The notes under the pieces were generated by a model that saw nothing but the letters and a program-made list of their open reading frames with translations, ran no database searches and was not told the origin of the DNA. Made by a program: the position numbers and the translations under genes. This document shows, in pieces, positions 38,301-51,800 of a DNA stretch of 64,000 nucleotides. This DNA is from Lepturacanthus savala. Lineage: Eukaryota > Chordata > Actinopteri > Scombriformes > Trichiuridae. The stretch is from NCBI GenBank assembly GCA_030544235.1, contig CM060477.1:6220934-6284933 (forward strand). The letters run 5' to 3'. Each line of letters begins with the position of its first letter. Positions within the stretch are counted from its first letter, which is position 1.

Positions 38301-39940
38301 CTCAAACATTCTATAAACTGCTGACGTGTGTAAAGTAGGCAAGCTCATTATTTATATGTTGCACTAAAGTTTATGAGTGGGTTTCAGACACCAGACAGAG
38401 ACATTGTCTGAACATGATTCAGATATGTGAAATATGTTGCTCTGGGACATTCTCAGAAAATTTACTATGTTACCAAAATTTGAGAGATTGACATGGCGTC
38501 ACTTGACTGCAGGTTGAAGAAAGACATGAATGGAATCAAACATTGTCAGTGTTTTCTGATCCAAAAAAGAAAGAGGTTACGGGCTGACAAGTGGTTAAAT
38601 TTACTGCCACTGTATTTGAGGATGCGGAGTGTACTCACTCATAAAACCATATATCCGCTGATTATATGCTTTCCTTTTGTCCCGCAGCTCCCATTCAGTA
38701 TAAAAAAATACTACAGTTGACTTTTATAAGGTCAGAGGTTAAGAGATGGCTTCACACTCCTGGTAAATATAGCTTACCTTGGTTCCCACACCGTAAACAA
38801 CCTTGTGATGTCAGTGATGATCCCGGGGCCAGGATGAGGGCAATAAACAGGAAGTGGCTCAGCAGCAAGCTGCATCCCATAATAATCAAGACAAAAACAC
38901 TGACAAACAATCCGAAATCACAGCAAGACACAAAGTGACAGATAACACGGACGAGCGACCCTGCACCGCAGCACAAACTTACAACAACCCAAATACAGAG
39001 AACCTCGCAGCTTAAGAACAGATCATCAAATGCACCAAATTTACCAAATCAAAGACATGTAAACCCAAACAACCCAGCAAACAGAGCCACAGACATGTAG
39101 AAACAACTAGTGTGTACAGAGAAGGATACAGAAAGGCATAAACATAGGATAGTGTGACAAACATACAACAACCTAATTAGTAACATCACGTATGTCATAC
39201 ATTTGACTTATGTTAGATTCCAATCCTTTTGGCATCAGAAAACAGTCTTTGGCCTTCATTTCAACAGCAAAACACCGTCTCTGACACACAATCTGGCCGG
39301 AGACCACATAAATCCATTTTGAACCTTTCGCTCCGCCTGTAAACAGCTGAAGCCAATGTTTTAATGCACTACAAACATACAAAGATAGGAACGTGCTACA
39401 GGGATTCCCTGTAGTTTCGCCCTCGGGTCGACAGCGACTTGAGAGAAACCATCTGTACACAAAGTTTCTTCCAATGCTTTTGTTTTCAGATGTTCCATCT
39501 CTCCACTGGTCTCATGATCGTTTCACAAATTGTACAGGCAGGAAACTCAGCTCTGCTGTAATTGCTTTGTAAAGCAGTAGAAGTGCACTGAAGCTAATGG
39601 GTTGTAGATTAAGCCAAGCCTGGACGTACAGTGTACAGGCAAAAAACAGACTTTTTACAAGGTCACTTATATCCTTGCAGTGTATGGTTAATTAGCATCT
39701 GCAAAGGCCTACTGTCATATTATTTGGTGAATTAAACAGTGGTTCTCTCTTTTTTTTTTGTTAGATCAAGGACTCATAAAAACTAGACCAAAGACTACAT
39801 CTCATAAGATTTCTGCTTTATAAAAATGTTTTATAAAAGAAAATGTCAGAAACCCAAGGCCAATATTACAGAGAAATGAAACTGCCATGATTAAGAATAA
39901 ATAAATGATGACTCAGTACATAAACAAATATACTAGTAAT
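35351..39940. other. Intergenic, nothing recognised
   Basis: AT-rich. GA tract 36190-36240. No exon, RNA gene or named repeat seen; open frames are short. Confidence 0.6.
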
Positions 39941-39944
39941 TGTC

Positions 39945-40140
39945 CATATTTATTTAATTTTCCATTTAATTAATTTATAAAATGTATTTATTTGTCTATT
40001 ATTTAACATGCATTTGATTTTCCATTTAATTTATCAATGTATTTTTTAATATTTATTTATTTATTCACTCACCCTATTCATTTTTACCTCAATATATAAA
40101 ATGGAAAATAAATTAAAGAAATTAAAATGAAATAAATGCA
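39945..40140. repeat. AT-rich imperfect inverted repeat
   Basis: TTTATTTAATTTTCCATTTAA near 39950 is roughly mirrored by ATGGAAAATAAATTAAAG near 40100. About 85% A+T by eye. It abuts MITE copy B and may belong to the same insertion or a nested one. Confidence 0.5.
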
Positions 40141-40148
40141 TACGTAAA

Positions 40149-40402
40149 GGGACAGTATTAATATCTCATTAATATTAATAGGCATCTTCTAAGCATCTTC
40201 TCTGATTGGCTGATTTGAATGGCTGTGAATGGGGGGCGGGGAGATTGATGACTGTAGAGTCGTGACTTCTATAAAGTCCTAATGTTCATATTAAGGCACA
40301 GTTTCTGAATACAGGCTGTGCACATTTGTCTGTGGATTTGTAACATGGGACAGTATTTATTATTAAAAATTAAAAACTCACTGTCTTCAAAATGGGACCT
40401 TT
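40149..40402 (+). mobile_element. MITE-like element, copy B
   Basis: Core words CTCATTAATATTAAT, TGATTGGCTGATT and GTCGTGAC in the same order as copy A (24391-24467). The right terminus AATGGGACCTTT is the inverse of copy A's left terminus. The left terminus is truncated. Confidence 0.55.
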
Positions 40403-41064
40403 GACAAAATCTATGAAACATTACAGAGGACTTCATTGAGGAAGCCTTGTCTTAGAACTATTATACTAATATTTAATCAAGTCTTCAAAGCCCTAGGCTG
40501 ATTGTTTTTTCATCTTTCACTGAAACAAAATAATTTAGGAGTCTCCTGTCATAACAGACAAAGTCCTGGGATGAACTCTGGTTATAATACGGTTCATTGA
40601 GGTAGACTTTTTTTGTCTGGAGCAGTTCATAGTCCTTCCTTCATCTGCGGCCCGCAGACTCACCAAGCCGGTGCAGCTGCTAATCCTGTTCCCTCCTGAC
40701 TCAGACTACTGACCACAGTCGCAGGGGGAAGGAGAACTTGAAAGGCAACCTCAGTGACTGTACTTCACACCTATTTCACTGCCTTACACACAGGAGCGCT
40801 TACACATAGGGATGCACATACACACACACATACACAGATTTCTTCTCTGTCCCACACACACACACACACACTCACAGACAAACACGCAGCTGCCTGGACG
40901 CTGAAGATAAGGAGCTGGAGCTGTGAGAGAGAAGGAGGTGGGGGGGGTCACTGGGATGAAGTATGTGTGCATGTTTGTGTCTGTTTGTGTGTGTTTTTCT
41001 TTTTCGAAAGAGGGGGAAGGGGGAGGTTACTCTACAGGACGTCCTGAGAATTGTGAGGCTCTGA

Positions 41065-41085
41065 GGGGGGGGGGGGGGGGGGGGG
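41065..41085 (+). repeat. Poly-G tract of 21
   Basis: Uninterrupted run of 21 G. Such tracts can form intramolecular G-quadruplexes and are prone to length error in sequencing. Confidence 0.9.
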
Positions 41086-41259
41086 TGACGAGCTGTGCAC
41101 CACGTCAACGCATATACATTCAGGAACACAGAAAACAAGGGCTCATATAATAGAAATGATCATAAAACCCCCCCCTAAGGCTAACAGCGTGACGGCTGAT
41201 GAGCAAATGAAAAGGGAAATGTCCCATCTATCAAAAAAATACATTAAATATCAATAAGC

Positions 41260-41460
41260 TAATGACCGGGGTGTTGTAACAGTTAAATCTCCATCTGGCA
41301 GATATTCAAAAAGCAGCTGTTTATGTTAATGAGGGTGCGAAATACATCTATGTGCCGCCGCTGATGCTTTATCCATGACCACTGGTTGGAAATGCAGCAG
41401 CTAAACAGCGTCGCAGCAGGCGTACGCAGATGGAACTGCCTCTCCATTTCCCTAACGACT
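41260..41460. promoter_or_regulatory. Candidate conserved non-coding patch
   Basis: A repeat-free patch among the microsatellites, with AGCAGCTGTTTATGTTAATG (E-box, forkhead-like and homeodomain words) and GC-balanced sequence. Weak, based on composition only. Confidence 0.2.
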
Positions 41461-44400
41461 GCACCATAGGAAGAGAAGCAAGGTCTTCAGCGTTGATTTT
41501 CCTCCTGGGTCCATGGTGTGTGTGTGTGCGTGTGTGTGTGTGTGCTCACTAGAGTGTGTTTGTGTGAAAAAAGTCTCAGCAGCGTCGGCCTTTCTAATGG
41601 GATGTGTTGTATACGAGGTGGCGGTGGGGGGGGGCTGGGAAACAACAGTGTAACCAAAGGGAAGAGCAGAAGGAAAACAAGGACCCCTCCCTGTCCGAGT
41701 ATGGGACAAACATGTTCGAAACACACACGCACACACACAGTAACACACATGCCGCCTCACTCTCCTTTCAGGTTGATCTGGAGGGGAGCCAAGTTCCTTT
41801 TGGACACCTTTCTCTTAGTGTGCTTAGCTGGCTATGTCTCATATGTGAAGAATATGCTTTGATTTCGGATCAGACAAGCGGCGCGGCCTCGGCTCATGTG
41901 TCCTATAGCGTCTAGTTTCAAATTAATAGGAGTATGAGGGCCGCGTCTATCTCTGTGTACACTTGCTTTTCATCTTGTTTATTGGCCAACATGCCCTGTG
42001 GTCCTGAGCGCCGCCAGCCAATGGCGGGACTGGGATGGGAGCTGGCAAGGTGCCCCGCCGGAGCAGGTGCAGCCAGAATAGGAGATAAGGAGGACGTGCT
42101 GCTGACAGAATCTGCCGATCAACTCCAACCACTGATTAAGATGGTCTGATGCGAGGGCTACTTTTAGCTGAGGGGACGTTGCTGTATTACACCCTAGTTG
42201 GCGTGGGTGGCCCCGTTCGTGTGGGATTAGAGGGTGGGGGGGGAAGGGGTAAAATCATGGCGTGCGTGTGTGTGGGGGCGGGTGTGCGTGCGTGTGTGTG
42301 TGTGTGCCTGCTCCAGTGCCAGGGCTCCTGTGCGACATCGTGGAAAATCCTCCTCAGCGGTTTCCTGTGGGTCTCCATTATCAGGCATCGTTGATAGACC
42401 AGCTTTTCCCCCCTACTTCCTGCCTCTCTTCCTCCCCTTCCACCCCACTTCCCCTCCCACACTCTTCTCAATCACATGAATCACCGCTGCCACGGAGAGG
42501 GCGAGGGGCTGGCAGGCGGCGGCTATAAACTACACTCCGAACTCACATATAGTCAAGATTACTCGTTATGGTTTTCGTTTGCACAATGAGCTAATTTCTC
42601 ATTCTTTTCCAGTCATCACTGCATCATTCAGGGCTTTTAACTTCATTATTATGCTGCATATTACTGATATCCCGGCACCCACAGAGTGCATTTGCTCAAG
42701 GCTAAATGTTGAGTCACTTCAGCATGAGGTCATTTCTCCTCAAGATGCCAGTCAGGAGGGAGCTTGTCCTATTTGTATGACATTGGCAAAGCCCTCGCAC
42801 GACAATTGCCAAGATTTCAAAAAAAGGACAACTCACAGGGCTGTTCATTTTAGCCTCAGTTAGGTCTGTGCAACTTCAAAATAATGCACCAAATACCACA
42901 AGTTTCTTTAAGTTATTGTGAGTTTTACAAGTGTCAAAATCTCTATATGATAAACAGAAATTCTTTTAGAGCTGAGGACAAAGCTTTTGTGTCTTGGAGT
43001 GGCGGTCGGGCGACTCTTAGCAACCCATGTTGTTGCCATTACAACATCAACAAACACAGCTCTACCTGATGATGATGAGGGCTGAAAGATGGCTGCTGGT
43101 CAATAAACACATAGAATGGGGTGGAAGGAGAGTGCAGCTTTAAATGCTTCACATACAATCATTTCATCCAGGACTCGCTGGGGGGATGGGAAAGCAGGAA
43201 AGTCTGTGTGTGTGTGTCTGTGAACCAGGGAGAAAACAGTCTAGAGTGAGCCAGCGCATGGAGGTCAAAAGGGATAAAACATGACTAATCTCGTCGTCTT
43301 CCAAAAAACGCGGCCATGGTAAATCTTTCTGCAAGCTTCCCATCATGTGCCGTACACAAGCAGAGGATTGATCTATTGGGGCGATCACCTTGCCTTCCAG
43401 GGAAGGTGCAGGGGTGTTGTTTCGCTACAGGACGTGACACGGAGCATGTGTGGGGGGCCTGATAGAGAGGCAGAGGCCGATGAGAAAAGGAAAGAAAATA
43501 AAGAGAGGGAGGAAAGGGAAGCACTTAGGTGTGCTTGATATCCTATCAGCACCCAATACCCATCTCAGGCGTGGAAAAACACCATGAGCCGTATGAATGG
43601 GATTCACTATTCGGTTCAAAATGAGAGGGCTCCGACTGTGGCCGGGAGCAAAGTTCAAATGGAGGATGGATAAAAGCTCGGAAAACAATACACAGTTCCC
43701 CGTGTGTCTGAGAGCCAAATACGCAGCGGCAATATGAGTTCCTTTTTGTTCTTGAAAATGCTCCTCAGATGTTTGACGCAAGACCAAAAGTAGGAGTGGG
43801 AGGGGGGTGGTGGAGGGAGACAAAACAAACAGCAATTAAGGTAGTTTGTGAATCTGTTTGAAAGGCCTCACGATCCATCCTTTAGGAAACATCTGCCATA
43901 TTGATGTGAGTCCAGGAAAAGACAAATTCCTTCTATCCCTGTAAAACAAACCCGAGTCACTGTGAGTTGCCTAATTATCCATTTCTGATCTGACACCCAC
44001 ACACACACACACAAATTCAAGGTCTGTTTTTTTGCAACACTCTTAAAATATACCCCTCATAAACATAGTCTAAACACAGATAACACCACCCCTATCACTT
44101 TGCTTTCAGCTGGAAATTCCAGACGGCCAACAGATCGGGAAAAGGGATAAGAATATATCTGTTGAAGGCAAAACTCTTAGTTGTCCAGTGAAGACACATT
44201 TCTCATAATCCCCAGAAATGCCACAGCATCAACCTCCCGTCTAGATATAAGTGGAATGAGAAAGAGTTTAAGCATCTCTCCTGTCAGTTCAAATATCCCC
44301 GAAAGTCACTGAGAGGAAGCAGACGAAGCAAATATGAGAGTTAGTGTGTAAGATAGATGGGAAAGATACAAACAATGGTTTTTACAAATTTACCGTGCCA

Positions 44401-44984
44401 TTTCCTGTGCAGGAAAGCCAAATGATCATAAAAAAGCAGAGCTGGGGGGAAACAACACTACGCTGTTTATCGTGCATAAAAAAACACTGGGAAATCATCC
44501 TCTCTGGAAGCGCTGGGGAAATTCATCACATTCTAAATCGGATAAAGCAGATCGCATGAAAGGGTCAGTGCGGTTCGGAGAGATGAGAAGATAAATGGGA
44601 GACCCCCCGCAAGAGGAGCAACCCTGACAAATTTGCTCCAAACACACACAAACAACACTGCTTGGTCATTATGCTAAAAAACTGCAGACAGTAGCGGTGG
44701 TTCAGGTGACTTGTTGTGCAATAAACAGACGGGCAGGCTGCAGTGTGCCTTTGTTTTCATATCAACACTGAACTGTTCATCCAGAGGAGCAAAAGAACAA
44801 ACACACACAAACACACACCTTTTAGTCTCTTCCCCTTTGACCTACTATGTCACCTACCCCAAAAGTGCTTTACTCGCGTAATGATAATTTAAGGATAATT
44901 AAGGTTCCATTCAGTGCAGCAGAGCCTTTCCAGTGAAGACAACATGCACAATAGCAGTAGACTGACTCTGTTTGACCTGAGTGA

Positions 44985-45060
44985 AACCTTAAATGGTATC
45001 ATCAGTAACATCTGTGTTTACCTACTCTTTTATGTCAATATGGCTGCTGTGAAAAACGTC
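44985..45060 (+). repeat. Dispersed repeat, copy near 45.0 kb
   Basis: Shares the 19-mer ATGTCAATATGGCTGCTGT (45032-45050), the preceding TGTTTAC..CT, and ACCTTAA further upstream, with 61364-61446 in dll4 intron 4. Confidence 0.55.
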
Positions 45061-46078
45061 CATTGGGGTTCAATTTAAACAAGTGAACCCATGCAAACAT
45101 TCGTTTAGTAACATAGTTTTGAATAAGAATTAAAAAGAATAATGTGAACTAATTTTAAGTACAGCTTTGGAATGACTGAGCCTACACTTCAGGTTTATTT
45201 GCCTGAAACTCAAAAATAAATTCTTTTGAAGTCTGTCTTTTGTTGTGTACAATCTGAGTCATTTATGATTAAGATGTGCAATATGAGAAATACTTGTATA
45301 TTGATCTTTCTTTATATAGCGTAATGAGACATGAAACAGAGGCCGGACAGATACTGAACAATCCCAACAAACCCACAGCTGAGCAAAGAATTATGTTTCT
45401 GGTATATAATTTTAACTGACTCAATTCTTTCAACAAGATCCAGCAATCAAATATCCAAGGTCACACAACAATGACTAAGAATTAACAAGATTAGATGTGT
45501 AAACATAACAAATTAGGAAAACCAGCATGATTTTTGTGGGTTCTTTAATCTCCCAGCCAAATATAGATATTCACTTTACTTTTTTCACTTTCAGCTTTCT
45601 TTTTCCCTTGAGCACATAAAATAGCAAAAAAAAATGACAAAATGAAGACATCAGCAGCAGATAAGACGGCCATCCAATGACCCATTTCCCAAGTGTCAAA
45701 TGAAATGCTTTACAAAGATTGATGTTGCAGCAGCGTGTGTGTGATTGCATAGCAACCAAGTGGCAACAAAACCAGTGCAACATTTTTTTTTTTTTTATGG
45801 GTATGCGTAGTGCTTGGCATGCAGCCACTAGAAATAAAGTAAATATATGGATGGTTAAATTCAGTTACAGAAAATGTTCTTTGATTATATGGTATTTATC
45901 ATTTCCTCAGTGTTTGAGACTTAGGATGAAAAGGGGATTAATTTACAGGGAAAGATGCAGAGTAATTTGGCCTGCAGTAGGACAGTACAGTCAGATCAGA
46001 AGCCAGACTCAGACAACATTGGCCGAAGCAAAGATCCATCTGTCTGTTCCGTGCTGAGAGGAGCGTGTAGGGCAGAGT

Positions 46079-46113
<35 letters not shown>

Positions 46114-49100
46114 TACACACACACACACATACACCTCCTATCGCCAGCTGGATCGGAGAAAGCGGCACTTGGGGAACAGTTGACACGCTGATCTCTTTAA
46201 TGGTTACATCCTCCACACCCAACACCCGAGACGCTCAAACACACAGGCTTTCATTAGTTTAAACCCGACTGACAGAAAAAATACATATTGCAACGTTCCT
46301 TCCTCCAGATTCTGCGTGCGCGGCTCCCCTCCCGATCCCGCACACATATACACACATACGCTATCCTGTTAACCACCCCCACCTCTATGCAATCAGAGGC
46401 TCAGAATAGGAAGGAGGGAGAGGAAGCGGCGCTGCATTCACAGGCTGGGAACAAGGAGAAGGAAAAACAGCCGGAACCTGGAATTTACGGAGGAAAAAAC
46501 AGCGGCCATCCAAAAATACCTCAGGACCATCTCCGCAGATAAACAGAAATATCATTACTCTCATCCTATAACTCAAGGCAGCTTTCCTTGCATACTTCCT
46601 TCAGCTCATCCTCCCCTCCTTCAACCCTGCCATTGGTTAATCAACACTAAGGAAGCTTTTTTAAAAAAATATTTGCCCAGCGTGATTGCTCCTTGTATCT
46701 TCAGTCTTCCTCAGTCAGGAAAGGCATGCAGAAGGTCTTAACTACAAAACCTCATAAGGCCCTGAGCTAATCAGCACTAAATGGAGCTGCTGACTCCTTC
46801 AAAGAGTTTTCCCGTTTGTTCCATTATACCAATAATTTCATTGCTTCCTATAAAGGTTTGTATTGCACCATGGCCACACAAGCAGCTGATTGTCCTTCTG
46901 AAATGTGTCAGCATCCAAGTGATTAGATAGATATTTATGGAGAAAAAAAGTGTTTTTTTAGAGTTCATTAGGAAGATCCATCTTTTATAGATCCTATAGA
47001 TGAAGGGTTAACGATTAGCTACTTTCAACAGATACAAATTAAGGAGACTGTCTGATTCGGGGTCACAGCACCATGACAGAGTTCTTCCTGTGGCTAAAAG
47101 TCAGGGTTCTGACCCTGAGGTCATTTCCTCTGACCTCTTCTTCCTAATTGATTCAATTTTCCTAGCCATTGGTCTCCTATTAGGATGTCCTAATAGACGC
47201 AAACCTCCCATACCATATCCTCCTTCTTTTGTCTCCCAAAAAAGGACACATTTTCATGCTCTCCACTTGGCAGAACTCACGTAAGTTTTGTCATCCTATA
47301 TCCACATGTCCATAAATTAAAAATGTCCGGAGCCTTTAAATTACATAATTAACCTTTTGGTGACGTATGTAGTGATGTTATGTGTTGAACTCAAATAGAA
47401 CGCAGTAGAGCAAATGGAAACAAGTGCTGAACGGGTCATCTCCAGTTTACGTGAGCTAAAAATGATGACATAAAAACATGCAACAGTGGTTGTGTTCACA
47501 ACTGAAAGTGTCAATGTCCACAGTAAAATCCACAGCAAAGGACAAGAAGAGCGGCAGCCAACATGTTTGTTGACATCATACACCTGATATACCTGGTGGG
47601 GGTCAAAGTCATGAGTGTAAGACTAAAACAATGGAACTCTACTAATATATCTGTCACTTAACTGTCTCCTTAACCTCCTCAAATTAACTGTAGAGAAATT
47701 GAAGTTAAATAAGTAATTTTAAGATTTCAAACATATTATTTTAACAAAAATACCATCTTTTTAGACATGTTTTTATAATGATTAACACCAACTTTAACTG
47801 TGATACTGTTTGTTTCCAGTATGGAAAGAATTTCATCAAAGCTTTCTTATGTAATTAGATTACTGTAAATGTACATATGTTGGTTTATGCACCAAACCCA
47901 TGTCATAGGTTGCACTAAGTTCAGTGACAGGACACACGTGTGACCACTATTTTTCCTTCGGCTCCAGGCTGACTGCCGCACAGTTGCAGGCACCGGGTAG
48001 ATAACAGTCCTGTCTCTTCAATAACACGTGCGATTACTGTTCAACACTGTGCTTAACAGTCGCATCACAATAATGATACTTCCTGATTGTGAAAAAAACA
48101 AAAAAAAGCTTGTTTAGATGTTTTCATTATTCAATATGCCAAGGCAGGTGTGCACATTATCCCTTTTGTTACTGGCTTTCATGTCCTGTACTGGATCAGT
48201 TAACCATAATGAAAATCTACTGAACAATACAGTATATAAAGGAAACATGGCAGATGGGTTTTAACGTTCTTCAACAGCTCAACCCTTTTCAGACCCATTT
48301 CTGTGTGCATGTAGACACAATATGACATCAGTGTAATTAAACTAGTTATGGGGGGACTCCAGATTGGATTCCTTCTGGTTGTTCTTATGTCTGTTTATTC
48401 ATCCTTTTACTTTGTTTGTTTATGCAGCCACTGATTGAATATGACAAAACCCCCCCTGATGGGAACAAAGCACTGCACTTTAGAATTTCACAATATGGCC
48501 CGAACACTTTTATTAACTTGACGTAACTCAAACAACATGAATTGCATTTTAAACTTGGATGAGAGTCATGTTCTCTCCTTCCATACCTGAATACTTTGCA
48601 CTATTGCACATGGTTTTGTTCTATGATTTTCATCATTTTTGTTTTATTTAAGCTAACCAATATGACAGTTAAATATGGGGCAAAAGTAGGCATAAAACAC
48701 TGCAGATTATCCCCTATGAAAATATCATAAAACTCTTCATCTGCAAAATATGTCTATTGTGCAATTGTTTGACAAAAACTGCAGACCACACTGTTTTCAA
48801 AAAATAAATAACTTTTATTTGCTTGTCCTTTCTGCTACACTATTGGCACTATATACATTATTTCTGGGGATTGTGGCAATCCCGGTTCAGAGGTTGTCTC
48901 GTGTTTGCTTTGATACACTGGACAAATATTTCGAGGATTGCTGGAGGAAAGAGAAAATCTGTGATTTCAAGGAAGCCACGGCTAGTTGCTGACGCAGCGA
49001 TTCCTCTGGTTGCGCTGTCCCGCTCTTGTTCTCACTATGTAGTGTCTTCATCTGCAGCAGTTTCTGTTTATTAGTTTTAGTGTTTGACATTTTCCCAACG

Positions 49101-49855
49101 CAACGTCTTATTTAAACAAGCCTGCGCCGAGCACGCTGCTTTTAATCACAAACTCCTCTTTTAAGATAAATACAACTGGATAGCCTGTCAGATAGGCATT
49201 TCACAAAACTGAGTTTGTGGTTGTTAGATATGGCATTTCAGACGTGTATGTGCGCATGCAACGTGCACATGTGCTCGGGTGTGTATGTGTCTGTGCCTGC
49301 GCGTTTCTGTGTGTGCACGAGTGTGTGTGTGAGCCCCACTGAAAGCGTTATTACAAAGAGCCAATAGGAGCAAAGGACCACACTCTAGCACATCCTGTTT
49401 GATTTGACCTCAGAGGATATTCTCCTTTCCCAAGCAAACAAACCGCTGGGCTTTTGGATCGTACCAACGTCGGAGGGGAAGGGAGGGGACAGGAGCCGGG
49501 GGATGTCTCTGGTGGGGAATCAGTGGGTAGAGCAGAGATTTTTGCAATGCAAGAGAGGCAAAAAAAAAGTAGTGCACTTTTAATGTCTGCAAAACAAAAA
49601 ATGTTAGGTGCGTTCCTATGTTGTGAACACTGGCGAAAGCTGAAAGTACTTTCCATGAGCATAATAAAGCTTATAATAGATAAAATATCTATATAATGAG
49701 ACTGAGCATTTGACACAGATTAATATAAGCAAAATGAATGAATCATATGGAGAAAACCTTTTTTAAAAAATCATCTCACTGTGTTCACCATTTGTTTCAA
49801 GGGGATTTGCTAAGCCTATTTTAAGGTCATACCCCTAAAAAACTGGACCTAATTA
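45061..49855. other. Intergenic, nothing recognised
   Basis: CA repeat at 46080-46135; T-run at 45784-45797; TG-rich 49240-49335. No exon seen. The frames at 45719-46057 and 49351-49716 lack known content. Confidence 0.6.
46080..46135. repeat. (CA)n microsatellite
   Basis: CA run interrupted by two TA units. Confidence 0.95.
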
Positions 49856-50280
49856 AAAGCCGGCACTTTACCAAACCTTCCTCCCTGATGCCATCTGACA
49901 TTACTGTGACACAGACATTTGTTTTGCTTTACATATTATGCAAAAAAGGGACACCTCCTCCTCTGGCTGTATCTGATTAATCCATTATTCGGTTAAGTCC
50001 CTCCAGCCCACTCCCTTCAGTCTCCCTGTTGTGTTTTCCTCAGCCTACGGTGGGCCAGCTTGATGCTGCTGGGAGACTATTGGGATTAATGCTGCCGACT
50101 GACACTAATCTCATTGCGGTTACGGCTTTGGAGAGTCTGTGGACACCCACTTCACTCTCACTCTCAAACGCTCGTATTTTGTGGCATCAATCCACTGGGA
50201 CGTTTACGCCTGGGGAGGGATTTGGATTCACTCACTGTTCATCTTATGGGTGGTTTGATTTTTAAATGGCTGTGATGCAG
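49856..50280. promoter_or_regulatory. Candidate regulatory block
   Basis: Repeat-free, GC-balanced. Contains an OTX/PITX-type GGATTA (50083-50088) within GGGATTAATGCTGCC. An X-box-like GTTTCCATGGCTAC lies 380 bp further on (50662-50675). The 78-codon frame at 50029-50265 is not a protein I know. Confidence 0.25.
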
Positions 50281-51800
50281 GTATGCTTGAAGGCCTACAG
50301 TGTAAATGAAATAGTAATCAAATAAACGCAAGTGAATTTGCTTTAGGCATGGAATATCACTGCTAAATCATTTTATTCATTATTTTATATGACACCTACA
50401 AAGCGAGCAGCAACTAAGGTGGAGTTTGGTATTAACAGGTAGGTAAAGCATTATTCTATTTTATTTTACTCTCACTGATCCATGGTGTTGATGATGGGCA
50501 TGCTTCACAGATTCATTCTAAGCATTTATTGTCAAAAAGTGGTGCGAGTCCTTCCATTTATCTGAATGACTAATAAAGGCTCTCTGTTCACAATAAATGG
50601 CATTCAATGCTTTTATCAACTTCAGGAGCTGCTGTCACTATATTTAGCCTATATAGCCCATGTTTCCATGGCTACCCGAGTTAAAGTGAAGGCAGCAAAT
50701 CTTTACAATCAATATACTCTGTAAATGTCTGTACATAGTATGTCTCATGCAGAAACAGCATGAGACATGAATCTTTGAAACATGCTTCCAATTTGAAGAG
50801 GTTTTCTCAGCCGACTTTGACAAATTTTTGGAAAAGCCATATTTTTTCCAGGGTTATCCATGTATTATATCTCATTTAAAATCCCAACATTGGGAAAGCA
50901 AATATAATATTCTCTAAAATCATGAGTGCTGAGTTTTTGGTTGGATTTTCACTACAAAGTGGGCCGGGTAAATTCTGCATTGCCCCTCTATAGTTACAGT
51001 CGAATCCAATTCATCAGTTAAAACTAAGCCAACTTGAATTCTTACCTAACTAACAGTGCTTTGCATGGTCAAACTAAAAGATAACTTTAATATTTAAAAA
51101 AAATAATTTACAAACCTCCATGAATGAGTTAACCCTGACCCCCTGCCACAGATCATGATGTTCTCAGAAAAGGATGACGACAATGCCACCTTCGTCAAAA
51201 GGCCAGGTCAGTGCTGGTACACTGCTGTTTGTAGTAAACACCAAAAAGTCAGAGAAAGGAAAATAAAGTTCCAAAACAGAACATGAGGGAGAAACATTAT
51301 CGAGGCAGACAGATGAGATTTAGGGGCATTATGCTCTGGTGAAGCCCAAATGTCATGAGGAAACTAATAAACCTGTAGATTCTTCTTTATTATATGCAGG
51401 GTTATAATTGTTTCGCAGCATGTATTGAAATATGTGTATTTAGTGAGGTGGAAAACTCCCTTCTCTCATGCAAACACAATACAAAATATAAAGTGTAAAA
51501 ATTAATCTAAATGTAACATAAGACTTATCATGACAATGCTAATTCATGGCTTTGTCTTCACTGGTATTTTATATTTATTAATTTTAAAGGGTCAGACTTT
51601 TGTTCTGCTGGTTCCCAATGATAGAAACATGTTTTCAAAGATCAAATAGAGAATAAAGGACTTCAGGTCTTGATATCATTTACAATATTCAACTTACACA
51701 TACATGCATTCTTTCATCAAAGAGACCAACACATTTTAACTGCTCCAGCTCTGCAGGCATTTCCTTCACCTGCAACTGGGGCAAATGAGAAAGGCAGAGA
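50281..51800. other. Intergenic, nothing recognised
   Basis: AT-rich; no coding or repeat feature besides the X-box-like site at 50662-50675. Confidence 0.6.

Larger units (their letters stand above)
40403..44980. other. Intergenic, microsatellite-dense
   Basis: CA/TG runs at 40818-40880, 40965-40995, 41515-41544, 41728-41752, 42259-42306, 43203-43222 and 43999-44013; poly-G of 21 at 41065-41085; G-run near 41626-41635. Many 60-140-codon frames are by-products of these repeats. X-box-like GTTGCCATTACAAC at 43032-43045. No gene seen. Confidence 0.65.
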
